Shown here: in pieces, positions 49,707 through 57,822 of the stretch
Layout: each line of letters begins with the position of its first letter
Position numbering within the stretch: position 1 is the stretch's first letter
Source of the DNA: JAEUKA01 sp035328405
GTDB lineage: Bacteria > Myxococcota_A > Polyangia > Palsa-1104 > JAEUJZ01
DNA length: 64,000 nucleotides
Reading direction: 5' to 3'
Assembly: GCA_035328405.1 (NCBI GenBank)
Contig: DAOLIT010000016.1
Location: forward strand, 16,600-80,599
Notes under the pieces: model-generated
Seen by the model: the letters and a program-made list of their open reading frames with translations, nothing else
What the model was told of the DNA's origin: nothing
Databases searched by the model: none
Position numbers and translations under genes: made by a program

Positions 49707-50669
49707 ATGCACAAAGTGGCTTTCGTTTTTCCTGGACAGGGTTCGCAGCAGGTGGGTATGGGTAAGACCTTGTGCGATGCCTTCCCGTATGTACGCGAAC
49801 GCTTTGCTCAAGCTGACGAGGCGTTGGGCTATTCGATCACCAAGCTGTGCTTTGAAGGACCCGATAGCGATCTGGTTCGCACTGAAAACACGCAACCGGC
49901 GCTGCTGACCTGCTCGGTTATCGCGGCAGAGGTTCTGCGCAAAGAACTGGGCCTTTTGCCTGACTTGTGCGCTGGGCATTCGCTCGGCGAATACACCGCG
50001 CTCGTCATGGCGGATGGCCTGTCGTTTCGCGACGCGGTGAGGTTGGTCCACCTGCGGGGTCGTTTCATGCAACAAGCCGTTCCTGTGGGACAGGGTGCGA
50101 TGGCGGCGCTGGTGGGTTTGAGTGGACCCGAGGTTAAGGCACTGTGCGAGGAGGCCTCGACGAGCGATGAGGCCGTGCAGTCGGCCAACGAAAACGGGGC
50201 CGGGCAAGTTGTCATTTCCGGTCACAGGCCCGCCGTTTTGCGCGCGATGGCGCTCGCGAAAACACGCGGTTGCAAACTTGTCAAGGAACTGCCCGTTTCT
50301 GCACCGTTTCATTCCGCACTAATGAAGCCTGCTGCCGAACAGCTCGCGAGCCACTTGGCCACACTTTCCATGCGACCCCTGCGGTGTCCTGTGGTCGCCA
50401 ACGTAGACGCAGAGCCCTATCCATACCCACATAGCGATTCAGATAGCGTGCGAGATCGATTGGTTCGCCAAGTTGCCGGCACCGTTCTATGGGAAAGCTG
50501 TGTTCATAAATTGGTCTCGATGGGTGCCACTGCCGTTCTAGAAGTCGGACCAGGAAAAGTATTGCAGGGTTTGCTCAAAAGAATTGTGCCTTCCATTGCA
50601 CTGTCTGGTTTTTTTGAGCCAAGCCAACTCTCCTCTGTTGCGGACTTTCTCCGCGTACAATCTGCCTAA
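49707..50669 (+). CDS. fabD: Malonyl-CoA:ACP transacylase FabD
   Basis: FabD moves malonyl groups from CoA to acyl carrier protein. The 320-residue protein has the N-terminal FVFPGQGSQQVGMG, the nucleophile Ser in CAGHSLGEYTALV, the Arg region VHLRGRFMQ, and the catalytic His in PVSAPFHSALM. The C-terminal VLEVGPGKVLQGLLKR is typical. TAGGAG, at the end of fabH, serves as ribosome binding site for the ATG at 49707. From about 50400 the codon usage turns AT-richer, continuing into fabG. fabG follows after 17 bases. Confidence 0.97.
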   Translation: MHKVAFVFPGQGSQQVGMGKTLCDAFPYVRERFAQADEALGYSITKLCFEGPDSDLVRTENTQPALLTCSVIAAEVLRKELGLLPDLCAGHSLGEYTALVMADGLSFRDAVRLVHLRGRFMQQAVPVGQGAMAALVGLSGPEVKALCEEASTSDEAVQSANENGAGQVVISGHRPAVLRAMALAKTRGCKLVKELPVSAPFHSALMKPAAEQLASHLATLSMRPLRCPVVANVDAEPYPYPHSDSDSVRDRLVRQVAGTVLWESCVHKLVSMGATAVLEVGPGKVLQGLLKRIVPSIALSGFFEPSQLSSVADFLRVQSA

Positions 50670-50686
50670 CATCCAGCGAGGCATCC

Positions 50687-51442
50687 ATGAGCACACTCCC
50701 TCACACCCGCCGAATCGCTCTCGTCACCGGCGCATCCCGTGGAATTGGGCGAGCAATCGCCAAAACCCTGGTACGCGACGGTCTCTTTGTCGTAGCAAAC
50801 TACGTTTCAAATGACCAAGCGGCTGAGCAAACCTTGGCGGAATTGGGCACGGAAAACGCCGCTCTCTCCAAGTTCGACGTATCAAATGAAAGTGCTGTGG
50901 ATTCAGCAATAAAGTCGATCGGCGAAACCTATGGGCGATTGGATATATTGGTACATAACGCAGCCGTTGCGATCGATGGATTGCTTTTGAGAACGAAAAC
51001 GGAGGATTGGCACAAAGTTCTAGAAACCAATCTTTCATCTGCCTTTTATTTGAGTCGCGCTGCTTCGCGTCTTTTGCTGAAAGCCAAGGAATCCGGTCGG
51101 ATCATCAATCTCACGTCCGTCGTTGGTGAAATGGGAAATGCCGGTCAGGTGAGTTATGTCGCCGCGAAAGCAGGTCTCATCGGAATCACGCGCACACTGG
51201 CTCGCGAGCTTGCGTCGCGAGGCGTCACGGTCAACGCTGTTTCGCCGGGCTTTATCGAAACCGACATGACCGCACAGCATGTCCAGGGAGAAGCTCGTCA
51301 GAAACTCATCGCCCAAATTCCGCTAGGTCGAATTGGAAGCGCCGAAGATGTCGCCGAAACGGTCGCGTTCCTGGCTTCTCCTCGGGCAAGCTACATCACC
51401 GGACAAGTCGTGCGCGTAAACGGAGGCCTTCTTATCGGCTGA
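50687..51442 (+). CDS. fabG: 3-oxoacyl-ACP reductase FabG
   Basis: FabG uses NADPH to reduce 3-oxoacyl-ACP in fatty acid elongation. The 251-residue short-chain dehydrogenase has the cofactor motif VTGASRGIGRAIA, HNAAVAIDGLL, and the Ser-Tyr-Lys triad in NLTSVVGEMGNAGQVSYVAAKAG. The C-terminal YITGQVVRVNGGLLIG is typical. It closes the fab run: acpP and fabF, which commonly follow, are not present before the convergent RNase H gene. The first half of the gene is AT-richer than the second half. Confidence 0.95.
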   Translation: MSTLPHTRRIALVTGASRGIGRAIAKTLVRDGLFVVANYVSNDQAAEQTLAELGTENAALSKFDVSNESAVDSAIKSIGETYGRLDILVHNAAVAIDGLLLRTKTEDWHKVLETNLSSAFYLSRAASRLLLKAKESGRIINLTSVVGEMGNAGQVSYVAAKAGLIGITRTLARELASRGVTVNAVSPGFIETDMTAQHVQGEARQKLIAQIPLGRIGSAEDVAETVAFLASPRASYITGQVVRVNGGLLIG

Positions 51443-51501
51443 ACAGCAGTGCTCGCAAGCAGCTTCACGTCGATGGCCCATTTCTGCTGACGCAAAGACC
51501 T

Positions 51502-52248
51502 TCACCGTCGTTTTTCAATTGCCATCCGCGCGAGTTCGTCGCAGCGCTCGTTTTCTGGAACGCCAGAATGACCCAGCACTTTGACAAATTCGACGGCGGG
51601 AAACAGCGGTAGAAGCGCCCGAATTTGCGCGACAAGTTCTTGGTTCGCTTTGGCCTTCCACCCAAGCGACAACACGCCAATGGAATAGCTCGAGTCGCTG
51701 TAAATCACGACGGGATGTCGCTTGTCGGCAAGCTCAAGCGCCCGCCGAATGGCGGTCAGCTCGGCGATGTTGTTGGTCCCTTGACCCAGGTACTCTGAAT
51801 GTTCGATGCGGACAGGCGTTTCCCCGTCGGTGACGGGCTGAAAAAGGACCACGCCGATGCCCATGGGCCCCGGATTTCCAACGCAAGCACCGTCGGTGTA
51901 GACATGGCTGGCCGCATTGAGCGAGGCGTGCTTTGGCATCTTTCCCAATGTTGTCTTGGACTTGCTCGACGAGGCTTTGGTGCGAGGACCGTTCGATGGG
52001 TCTCCCTCCGCTGGCCCGACAATCTGTTCATCGGAATGTAGGCAGGTGTCGTTTTCGCTCGTCGAGAGGTTGTGGACCGCAGCTCGGTATGGCTTGCCGC
52101 CCTTTTGATACCGCACCTCGACGCGAGCGTCTTCACCCACCGCCAGCACGCCGTGTTCGTCGCACGCCGCAAACACCCTGACGCCTCGGAGATGTCGTGA
52201 AACCCATGGCACGGCGGGCACGGTATCTTGCTCGAAAATCCTTGGCAA
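51502..52248 (-). CDS. RNase H domain protein with uncharacterised N-terminal domain
   Basis: A 248-residue protein. The C-terminal ~135 residues are an RNase HI fold with the full acidic set: Asp in VYTDGACVGNPGPMG, Glu in NNIAELTAIRRAL, Asp in VIYSDSSYSIGVL, and His plus Asp in GHSGVPENERCDELARMA. This predicts cleavage of RNA in RNA-DNA hybrids. The first ~95 residues form a second unit, with VRVFAACDEHGVLAVGEDAR and VEVRYQKGGKPYRAAVHNLS, then a Ser/Lys-rich linker; I do not recognise it. The ATG at 52248 is the only good start in the short divergent gap with the kinase gene. It is convergent with fabG. Confidence 0.85.
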   Translation of the reverse strand: MPRIFEQDTVPAVPWVSRHLRGVRVFAACDEHGVLAVGEDARVEVRYQKGGKPYRAAVHNLSTSENDTCLHSDEQIVGPAEGDPSNGPRTKASSSKSKTTLGKMPKHASLNAASHVYTDGACVGNPGPMGIGVVLFQPVTDGETPVRIEHSEYLGQGTNNIAELTAIRRALELADKRHPVVIYSDSSYSIGVLSLGWKAKANQELVAQIRALLPLFPAVEFVKVLGHSGVPENERCDELARMAIEKRR

Positions 52249-52311
52249 GAACCGACGTGGTTTGTGCTTCTAAGGTGCCGAAATGCGCGTCTGGTGTTGT
52301 ACCCTGGACCC

Positions 52312-53349
52312 ATGCCGCCGCTGCTTACCGAAGGTCAGATTGTTCGCAGCCACCGAATCGGAAGAAGAATCGGCCACGGCGGTATGGGTGAAGTCTATGA
52401 GGCAGCCCACGTCTCGTTGCAAAGGCGTGTCGCAGTCAAAGTTCTCCATCCCGATTGGTGCAAAAACCCGGATCTCGTCAAACGGTTCTTCAATGAAGCG
52501 TTGGCGACCAATCTGATTCGCCATCCCGCGATGGTCGAAATCCATGACCACGGCAAATTTCCCGACGGCATGCCGTTCTTGATTATGGAGTTTCTGGAAG
52601 GCCACTCGTTGCGGCGTTTTCGGGGAACGCTTCAACCGCTACAAGTCGTCCGGCTGGCATGGCAAGTCGCGTCGGGATTGCGAGCGGCACATGACAAGAA
52701 AATCGTCCACCGCGACCTCAAGCCCGACAACGTCATGGTCATCCGCGACGACACGGTGCCTGGGGGCCAGCGCGTCAAGATTTTGGACTTTGGGCTCGCG
52801 AAACTGGCTGCGGAACATCAACACGAAGGCGCCGAAGCGGTCAAAACCCGAGATGGTGTCGCCCTCGGAACGCCCGAATACATGGCCCCGGAACAATGGC
52901 TTGGAGCCAGCAAAGTCGACGGGAAAGCGGATGTGTATTCCCTGGGCGTGGTGCTGTATGAAACCATCGCAGGTGCTCCACCGTTTCCGTCGAGCGAGGG
53001 CTCTCGGTTGCGTTCTTTGCATCTGTACACTCCGCCTCCGCCGCTCCCAGACAAAGCGCCGGACACGCCCAAAGACTTGGTTCGTTTGATTGAAGACATG
53101 CTGATCAAAACGGCCAGCGAGCGCCCCACGATGAAACAGGTCGAAGAGCGGCTCGCAACCATGCTCAAGACGCTCGATCACAGCGATCCTCCGCTGAGCT
53201 TGGAACAACCTGCGCCGCCCGCACCGGCCAAACCAGAACCTGCGCCGCAAGCCGGGAGTCCGGTATGGCTGCCGCTGCTCGGAAGCGCAGCGATCGGTTT
53301 TTTCCTGGTCAGCCTCGTGTTGTTGTTCTTCCTTCTCTCAAAAAACTAA
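52312..53349 (+). CDS. Membrane-anchored Ser/Thr protein kinase (Hanks type)
   Basis: A 345-residue kinase. The catalytic domain (about residues 14-280) has the glycine loop IGHGGMGEVYEA, the Lys in VAVKVLH, the catalytic loop VHRDLKPDNVM, DFG in ILDFGLAKL and APE in EYMAPEQW. A Pro/Ala-rich linker follows, then one membrane helix (GSAAIGFFLVSLVLLFFLL) and three residues, so the kinase faces the cytoplasm with nothing outside. It therefore cannot sense external ligands by itself. The ATG at 52312 opens the usual leader PPLLTEGQIVRSHRIGRRIG; no ribosome binding site is visible, but a TACCCT hexamer ends 6 bases upstream. Confidence 0.93.
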   Translation: MPPLLTEGQIVRSHRIGRRIGHGGMGEVYEAAHVSLQRRVAVKVLHPDWCKNPDLVKRFFNEALATNLIRHPAMVEIHDHGKFPDGMPFLIMEFLEGHSLRRFRGTLQPLQVVRLAWQVASGLRAAHDKKIVHRDLKPDNVMVIRDDTVPGGQRVKILDFGLAKLAAEHQHEGAEAVKTRDGVALGTPEYMAPEQWLGASKVDGKADVYSLGVVLYETIAGAPPFPSSEGSRLRSLHLYTPPPPLPDKAPDTPKDLVRLIEDMLIKTASERPTMKQVEERLATMLKTLDHSDPPLSLEQPAPPAPAKPEPAPQAGSPVWLPLLGSAAIGFFLVSLVLLFFLLSKN

Positions 53350-53400
53350 TTCTTTGTTTTCTCTGAACGCGAACCAGCGTCGTTTCTGAAAGTGAATCGG

Positions 53401-56301
53401 CTATTTGCGTTGCTCGAGGGTGGCTCGCAATTTGACCACTTGATCCCCACCGCGACGAACCACCACATCTACCGTTTCTCCCGCCTTGTATTTGCGCAGC
53501 GCGAACGTCATGTCTTCCAGCGTCGAAACACGGTTTTCGCCAAGCTGAACCAGAATGTCCCCCGCCGTGATCCCCGCTTTGTCCGCCGGACTTCCTGGGC
53601 GACAGCCCGAAAGTTTGACGCCACCCTGTGCGCCTTGCATCGCGGTGTAGTCAGGAATGGTCCCCAAATAGGCACCATATCCGCCCAAGTCGCCTGTCCT
53701 GGGTGCCGGACCTTTGGGCTTCGTGTACGTCAGTGTCGGCGCAGTTCCACCCGATTTTTCGCCCACGGTTCGCACGACTTCCGAAGCCAAACGGCTAATT
53801 TGCACGATCCCGAGCGCATTGATCTTGTCTGCCGTGTCGCTGGGTCGATGGTAGTCAACGTGCGCACCTGTAAAGAAAAAGAGCACAGGCACCCCTGCCG
53901 CATAAAACGGTGTCATGTCGCTTGGTCCGTATCCATCGCCACCCAACCGGCACGCAAGCCCGGCCTGCTGACACAGAGGCAACACCAAGTCCTTCCATTC
54001 CCTCGCAGAATCCGAGCCCTGCACGTTGACCGTCGAAACCGTCGCATCCGACGCCCCACCAAGCCGTCCCACCATGTCGAAATTGAACATGGCTCGGAGC
54101 CGTTCTTTCTTGAGCCCGGCAGGCAGATTCGCAACAAATTTGCTGCTGCCCACAAGGCCCAATTCCTCGCCGGTAAAGGCCGCAAAATACACATCGAAAG
54201 CACGTTCTTTTTTCGCAAGCGCATCTGCCGTGGCCATCAGAGCCACCGTCCCCGATCCGTTGTCATCCGCACCTGGATGAACCGCTTTGACACCTGGCGC
54301 CATCGACGAGCGACCGCCGAAGCCCAAATGGTCGTAGTGCGCTCCAACAACAAAAGCGGGCACTTCACCGACGACAGGCCGATTCGCCGCGAGCAAACCG
54401 ACCACGTTTCGTTCTTGCCTCGTTTCTCGTGTGAGCTTGACCTCTCCCGAGCAATCAAACGAAGCCGTGACCGTGCTGGCTTGACCAAGCTGCGCCGCCC
54501 AAAGAAGGTGCGACAGAGGCCCCTCAACTTTCGGCTGGGCCACATGCGGGTCCTGCGTCATGGAAACCTTGTCCGCCGGCAAAAGACGTGCGACGAGCGA
54601 ACGACTCACAAACGCAACCGGAAGCCCCGCGCCACCCTCGGGACCATCCAACGTCAACTTCGGCACCGCATCGTTTTTCGGATCGACGAACAACACCGCT
54701 TTTGCGCCGTGCTCCCGCAAATTCCAAGCCTTGTATCGCAGGTCTGAATAGGACCGCGACGACGACGACGGGATTTTCCCGTCGGGAATTCCGCGTAAAA
54801 CCAGAACGACTCGACCTTTGACATCGACGCCGTGCAGATCATCCCATCCAGCCTCGGGAGCAGTGATTCCATATCCCGCAAAACGAACCGATCCAGAAAA
54901 CGAACCGCTCGACGACATCGCCGCCGCACTCGCTTCGTTTGCGGTTACCGGTTGCGCTTGGGAAGACGGCAAACGAAACCAAGATCCTGCATCCCGAACC
55001 CCGACGACAACCTCAACGGCCTGAAAATACGACGAGGGCGCATCTCCGACAGGTTTTAGCTCTGCGGCCTGCATCCACGCCGCGATTTCCTGCGCAGCGG
55101 CCTTGATCCCATTCGTTCCGACGCCACGTCCTTCGCGTTCGGGAGCAGCCAGCCACGCAACCCGCCGAGAAACCACATCCGCCGGCACCGAATGGCTCGG
55201 TTTGGGATCGAATTTGACCCAATCGGCCAAAAACACATTCGTTTCGCCTTGCACCTTCCCGCCTCGATTGGAAGAAAACGCGAGGGTTTTCCCATCCGGG
55301 GAAAACATCGGAAAACCATCAAAATCCGGCTCGTAGGTAATTCGCTCGAGCCGCCCGCCGTCGGAATCGATGGCCCACAAATCAAATTCGCGTCCATGCG
55401 AACCGCTGAAATTCGACGAGAAGATGATTCGGCGATTCGACGCTCCCGCAAGGCTCGCAGGAAAGAAAAACGGCGCAAACGAGGCAACACCCAAATCCGT
55501 CACTTGATGTGCATTTTTTCCATCCGCGTCCGCCACCCAGAGTTCCATCCGAGACGGTCGCACCAAATGTTCCGCCAAAAGTGCCTTCATCTCTTTCGCA
55601 TCCGCATCGTTTCGGGGTCGAGCAGCCCGCCACACAATGGATTTGCAATCCTCAGAGAAAAACGCGCCCCCGTCGTAGCCTGGTGCCTGCGTCAAACGCT
55701 TCACGCCAGTGCCATCAAGGTTCATTCGGTAAAGCTCCAAATCACCATCTCGATCCGACGTAAAAATGACGCTGCCGTCTTTGCATACCGTCGCTTCTGC
55801 GTCGTAGCTCGATGTATTCGTCAAACGCACCGCGTCGCTGCCATCAGGTTTCGACGAATAAATCTGGTAGTGAAACAGGGGCCACACATAACCTTTGCTC
55901 CTGTCGGGTGGTGTAGGACAGTCGTTGCTCACGTGGCGCGTCGAAGAAAACAGGATTCGGCTTGCATCGGGGGAAAAGTAGCTGCATGTGTGCCGACCTT
56001 TTCCGTGACTGACGGGCAGAAGTTTCGGCATGAGGCCAGAGGTCGCAGGTACCTCCAACCGATAGATCTGGTCACAGCGGTCAACACTGGTGGTGGCCTG
56101 CAAGCTGAGCTGTCTTCCGTCCGCAGAAAAATAGGCCTCGGCGTTTTCGCCGCCGAATGTCAGTTGCCGCAAATTGCGTAAATGCTTCTCAGACGGGGAG
56201 AGAGTTGGGGTTGCAGCCGTTGCCGTTGCCAGAAAACCAACCACGACACCCAGCGTGACACCGAGGCGGAAACAGGATAAACACAGTGCTCGAAAAGTCA
56301 T
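53401..56301 (-). CDS. Secreted propeller-M28 aminopeptidase-PDZ fusion
   Basis: A 966-residue exported protein with a signal peptide (about 1-30). Residues 35-360 are PD40 propeller repeats (YFSPDASRILFSST, FTSDRDGDLELYRMN, FSPDGKTLAFSSNRGG). Residues about 440-610 resemble a PA-type lid domain. The M28 zinc peptidase follows (about 640-850): GAHYDHLGFGG, HPGADDNGSGTVAL, FTGEELGLVGS, FNFDMVGR and HVDYHRPSDTADK give all expected metal ligands and the catalytic Glu. The last ~90 residues are a PDZ domain (GVKLSGCRPGSPADKAGITAGD). It is predicted to trim peptides in the periplasm or outside the cell. It is convergent with the kinase gene, 51 bases apart. Confidence 0.92.
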   Translation of the reverse strand: MTFRALCLSCFRLGVTLGVVVGFLATATAATPTLSPSEKHLRNLRQLTFGGENAEAYFSADGRQLSLQATTSVDRCDQIYRLEVPATSGLMPKLLPVSHGKGRHTCSYFSPDASRILFSSTRHVSNDCPTPPDRSKGYVWPLFHYQIYSSKPDGSDAVRLTNTSSYDAEATVCKDGSVIFTSDRDGDLELYRMNLDGTGVKRLTQAPGYDGGAFFSEDCKSIVWRAARPRNDADAKEMKALLAEHLVRPSRMELWVADADGKNAHQVTDLGVASFAPFFFPASLAGASNRRIIFSSNFSGSHGREFDLWAIDSDGGRLERITYEPDFDGFPMFSPDGKTLAFSSNRGGKVQGETNVFLADWVKFDPKPSHSVPADVVSRRVAWLAAPEREGRGVGTNGIKAAAQEIAAWMQAAELKPVGDAPSSYFQAVEVVVGVRDAGSWFRLPSSQAQPVTANEASAAAMSSSGSFSGSVRFAGYGITAPEAGWDDLHGVDVKGRVVLVLRGIPDGKIPSSSSRSYSDLRYKAWNLREHGAKAVLFVDPKNDAVPKLTLDGPEGGAGLPVAFVSRSLVARLLPADKVSMTQDPHVAQPKVEGPLSHLLWAAQLGQASTVTASFDCSGEVKLTRETRQERNVVGLLAANRPVVGEVPAFVVGAHYDHLGFGGRSSMAPGVKAVHPGADDNGSGTVALMATADALAKKERAFDVYFAAFTGEELGLVGSSKFVANLPAGLKKERLRAMFNFDMVGRLGGASDATVSTVNVQGSDSAREWKDLVLPLCQQAGLACRLGGDGYGPSDMTPFYAAGVPVLFFFTGAHVDYHRPSDTADKINALGIVQISRLASEVVRTVGEKSGGTAPTLTYTKPKGPAPRTGDLGGYGAYLGTIPDYTAMQGAQGGVKLSGCRPGSPADKAGITAGDILVQLGENRVSTLEDMTFALRKYKAGETVDVVVRRGGDQVVKLRATLEQRK

Positions 56302-56515
56302 GGCTTGTCCTACCCCTCACAACCGCGTCCGTCAAGGCTTCGCGCTGGGTCTGCGGAAGGCTCGCGCCTCGAAAATTCGTTTCAAATCGCACGCCTGCAA
56401 AAACTCACGCGAACACAGAAATGCAGGTGGTATAGTGTCAAGCAGTTTTTCCGTCGAAGAATGGCTCGCTGGCGACTTTTTGCCGGGGCCGATCTGACAA
56501 GGAGACGCAGTTCCC

Positions 56516-57256
56516 ATGGCCCGCGAAGAGAACTCGCTACTGTTTTCACTCAAGGAAGTCGCCAACACACTTCAGGATCGCCTGAAGGAAGAAGAAGACG
56601 CTCGCGTTGCTGCCGTCGAGGCAGAGAAACGAGCAAAAGAGGACGCGATCCGCCGCGCCAAAGACGAAGAAGAGGCCAAGATTCGCGCCGCTGAAGAAGC
56701 GATCCGTCGCGAACAAGAGGAAAAAGAGCGCAAGGAACGCGAAGATCGCATCCGTCTGGAGGAAGCCGAGCGGAGAGCTCGCATCGAAGCACAGGCTCGC
56801 ATTGAAGAGGCGAACTTGCGCGCCGCAACGGAAGCGATCAAATCGAAGCCCCTTCCCGTCAAGCTGATCGCCGCTGTCTCGGCGGTGTTCATCATGATCA
56901 GCATCGTCGTCGTCATTTTTGTGAAGCGCGCTCAGGAACAGGCCAAAAGAGACGCCATCGAGCAAGCCAAGGCACGCATCGAGGCGGAGCGCAAAAAAGA
57001 CCAAGACGAACAATCCCGTTTGCAAAAGGCGCTTGCTGATCGCCTCACCGAGGCCAGGCAGCTTGAAGACCAAGTCAATGCTGCCAAGAGCGAAAAAGAA
57101 CGCCTGGAACTCGCCGATCGCGCCAAGGCCGCAGCGGCAGCAGCCGCTCGGGCAGCTCACGAGGCAGCAACCCAGCGCGCAGCCTCGAAGGAACGCGATC
57201 GCAAAGCGAAACTGGAACGCTGCAAAAACGCCGACGACCCCCTCTGTGGTATGTAA
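56516..57256 (+). CDS. Coiled-coil single-pass membrane protein
   Basis: A 246-residue protein dominated by charged heptad-type sequence. Residues about 25-105 are a Glu/Arg/Ala-rich coiled coil (EEDARVAAVEAEKRAKEDA), followed by one membrane helix (LIAAVSAVFIMISIVVVIFV, about 117-136) and a second coiled coil on the other side (QEQAKRDAIEQAKARIEA, then ADRAKAAAAAAARAAHEAA). It ends in a small Cys pair, CKNADDPLCGM. The function is not recognised; a scaffold or spacer spanning the inner membrane is an inference. AAGGAG lies before the ATG. A TATAGT hexamer at 56431-56436 could be a -10. It starts a run of co-directed genes up to 63970. Confidence 0.78.
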   Translation: MAREENSLLFSLKEVANTLQDRLKEEEDARVAAVEAEKRAKEDAIRRAKDEEEAKIRAAEEAIRREQEEKERKEREDRIRLEEAERRARIEAQARIEEANLRAATEAIKSKPLPVKLIAAVSAVFIMISIVVVIFVKRAQEQAKRDAIEQAKARIEAERKKDQDEQSRLQKALADRLTEARQLEDQVNAAKSEKERLELADRAKAAAAAAARAAHEAATQRAASKERDRKAKLERCKNADDPLCGM

Positions 57257-57327
57257 GACACGCTCGTGTTTCCGTCGGAGATGCGCCCTCATTGACCCTT
57301 GCCATTTCCTTCTGAAAGGACCTCTTC

Positions 57328-57822
57328 ATGAATATGAGAACATCTGCTGTTCTGCGTCGGGCTGTCCTCGGCACCTCGGCTTTCGGCTTGTGTCTGTTTG
57401 CTGCACTCGGTTGCGAGCAACCTCCCGACAATTCGCCTGCCATCCGCATCACGGCACCCAACGCAGGGGACATCCTGCCGGCGGGCAAACCGATTCAAGT
57501 CCTGTTTGAGATTTCCGGCACGGACAGCAGCGCTGGATGCGAAACGGGCTATGCCTTCAAGCTGAACGGCTCGGACACAAAAGAATGTGGTCGCGGCCAA
57601 GTTCGCGCCTACATCGACGGCGTAAACTACGTGGCTCGCGCGTTCGCTGTCCCTTCGTCCTCTCAGCCTTGGGAAATCCCAGACAAGACGGTTGTGAGCA
57701 GCGTGGACAAGTACTTGGCGGCAGGAAGCAAGCGACTGGTATTCAAGCTGTTCTATAACGACTCACCGGGTACACCTGTTTCTCCTCAGCGGTCCGTCGA
57801 AATGAATGTCACGCTGCAATGA
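57328..57822 (+). CDS. Hypothetical lipoprotein
   Basis: A 164-residue protein with a lipoprotein signal: hydrophobic AVLGTSAFGLCLFA, then AALGC (about Cys29). The mature part starts EQPPDNSPAIRITAPNAGD and looks like a single immunoglobulin-like beta domain (IQVLFEISGTD, KRLVFKLFYNDSPGTP, VEMNVTLQ), with a possible disulphide between CETGYAF and KECGRGQ. The family is not recognised. Its stop codon overlaps the start of the FHA-GGDEF gene (ATGA at 57819-57822), so the two are translationally coupled and may act together, one outside and one inside the cytoplasmic membrane. Its ATG has AAAGGA upstream. Confidence 0.8.
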   Translation: MNMRTSAVLRRAVLGTSAFGLCLFAALGCEQPPDNSPAIRITAPNAGDILPAGKPIQVLFEISGTDSSAGCETGYAFKLNGSDTKECGRGQVRAYIDGVNYVARAFAVPSSSQPWEIPDKTVVSSVDKYLAAGSKRLVFKLFYNDSPGTPVSPQRSVEMNVTLQ

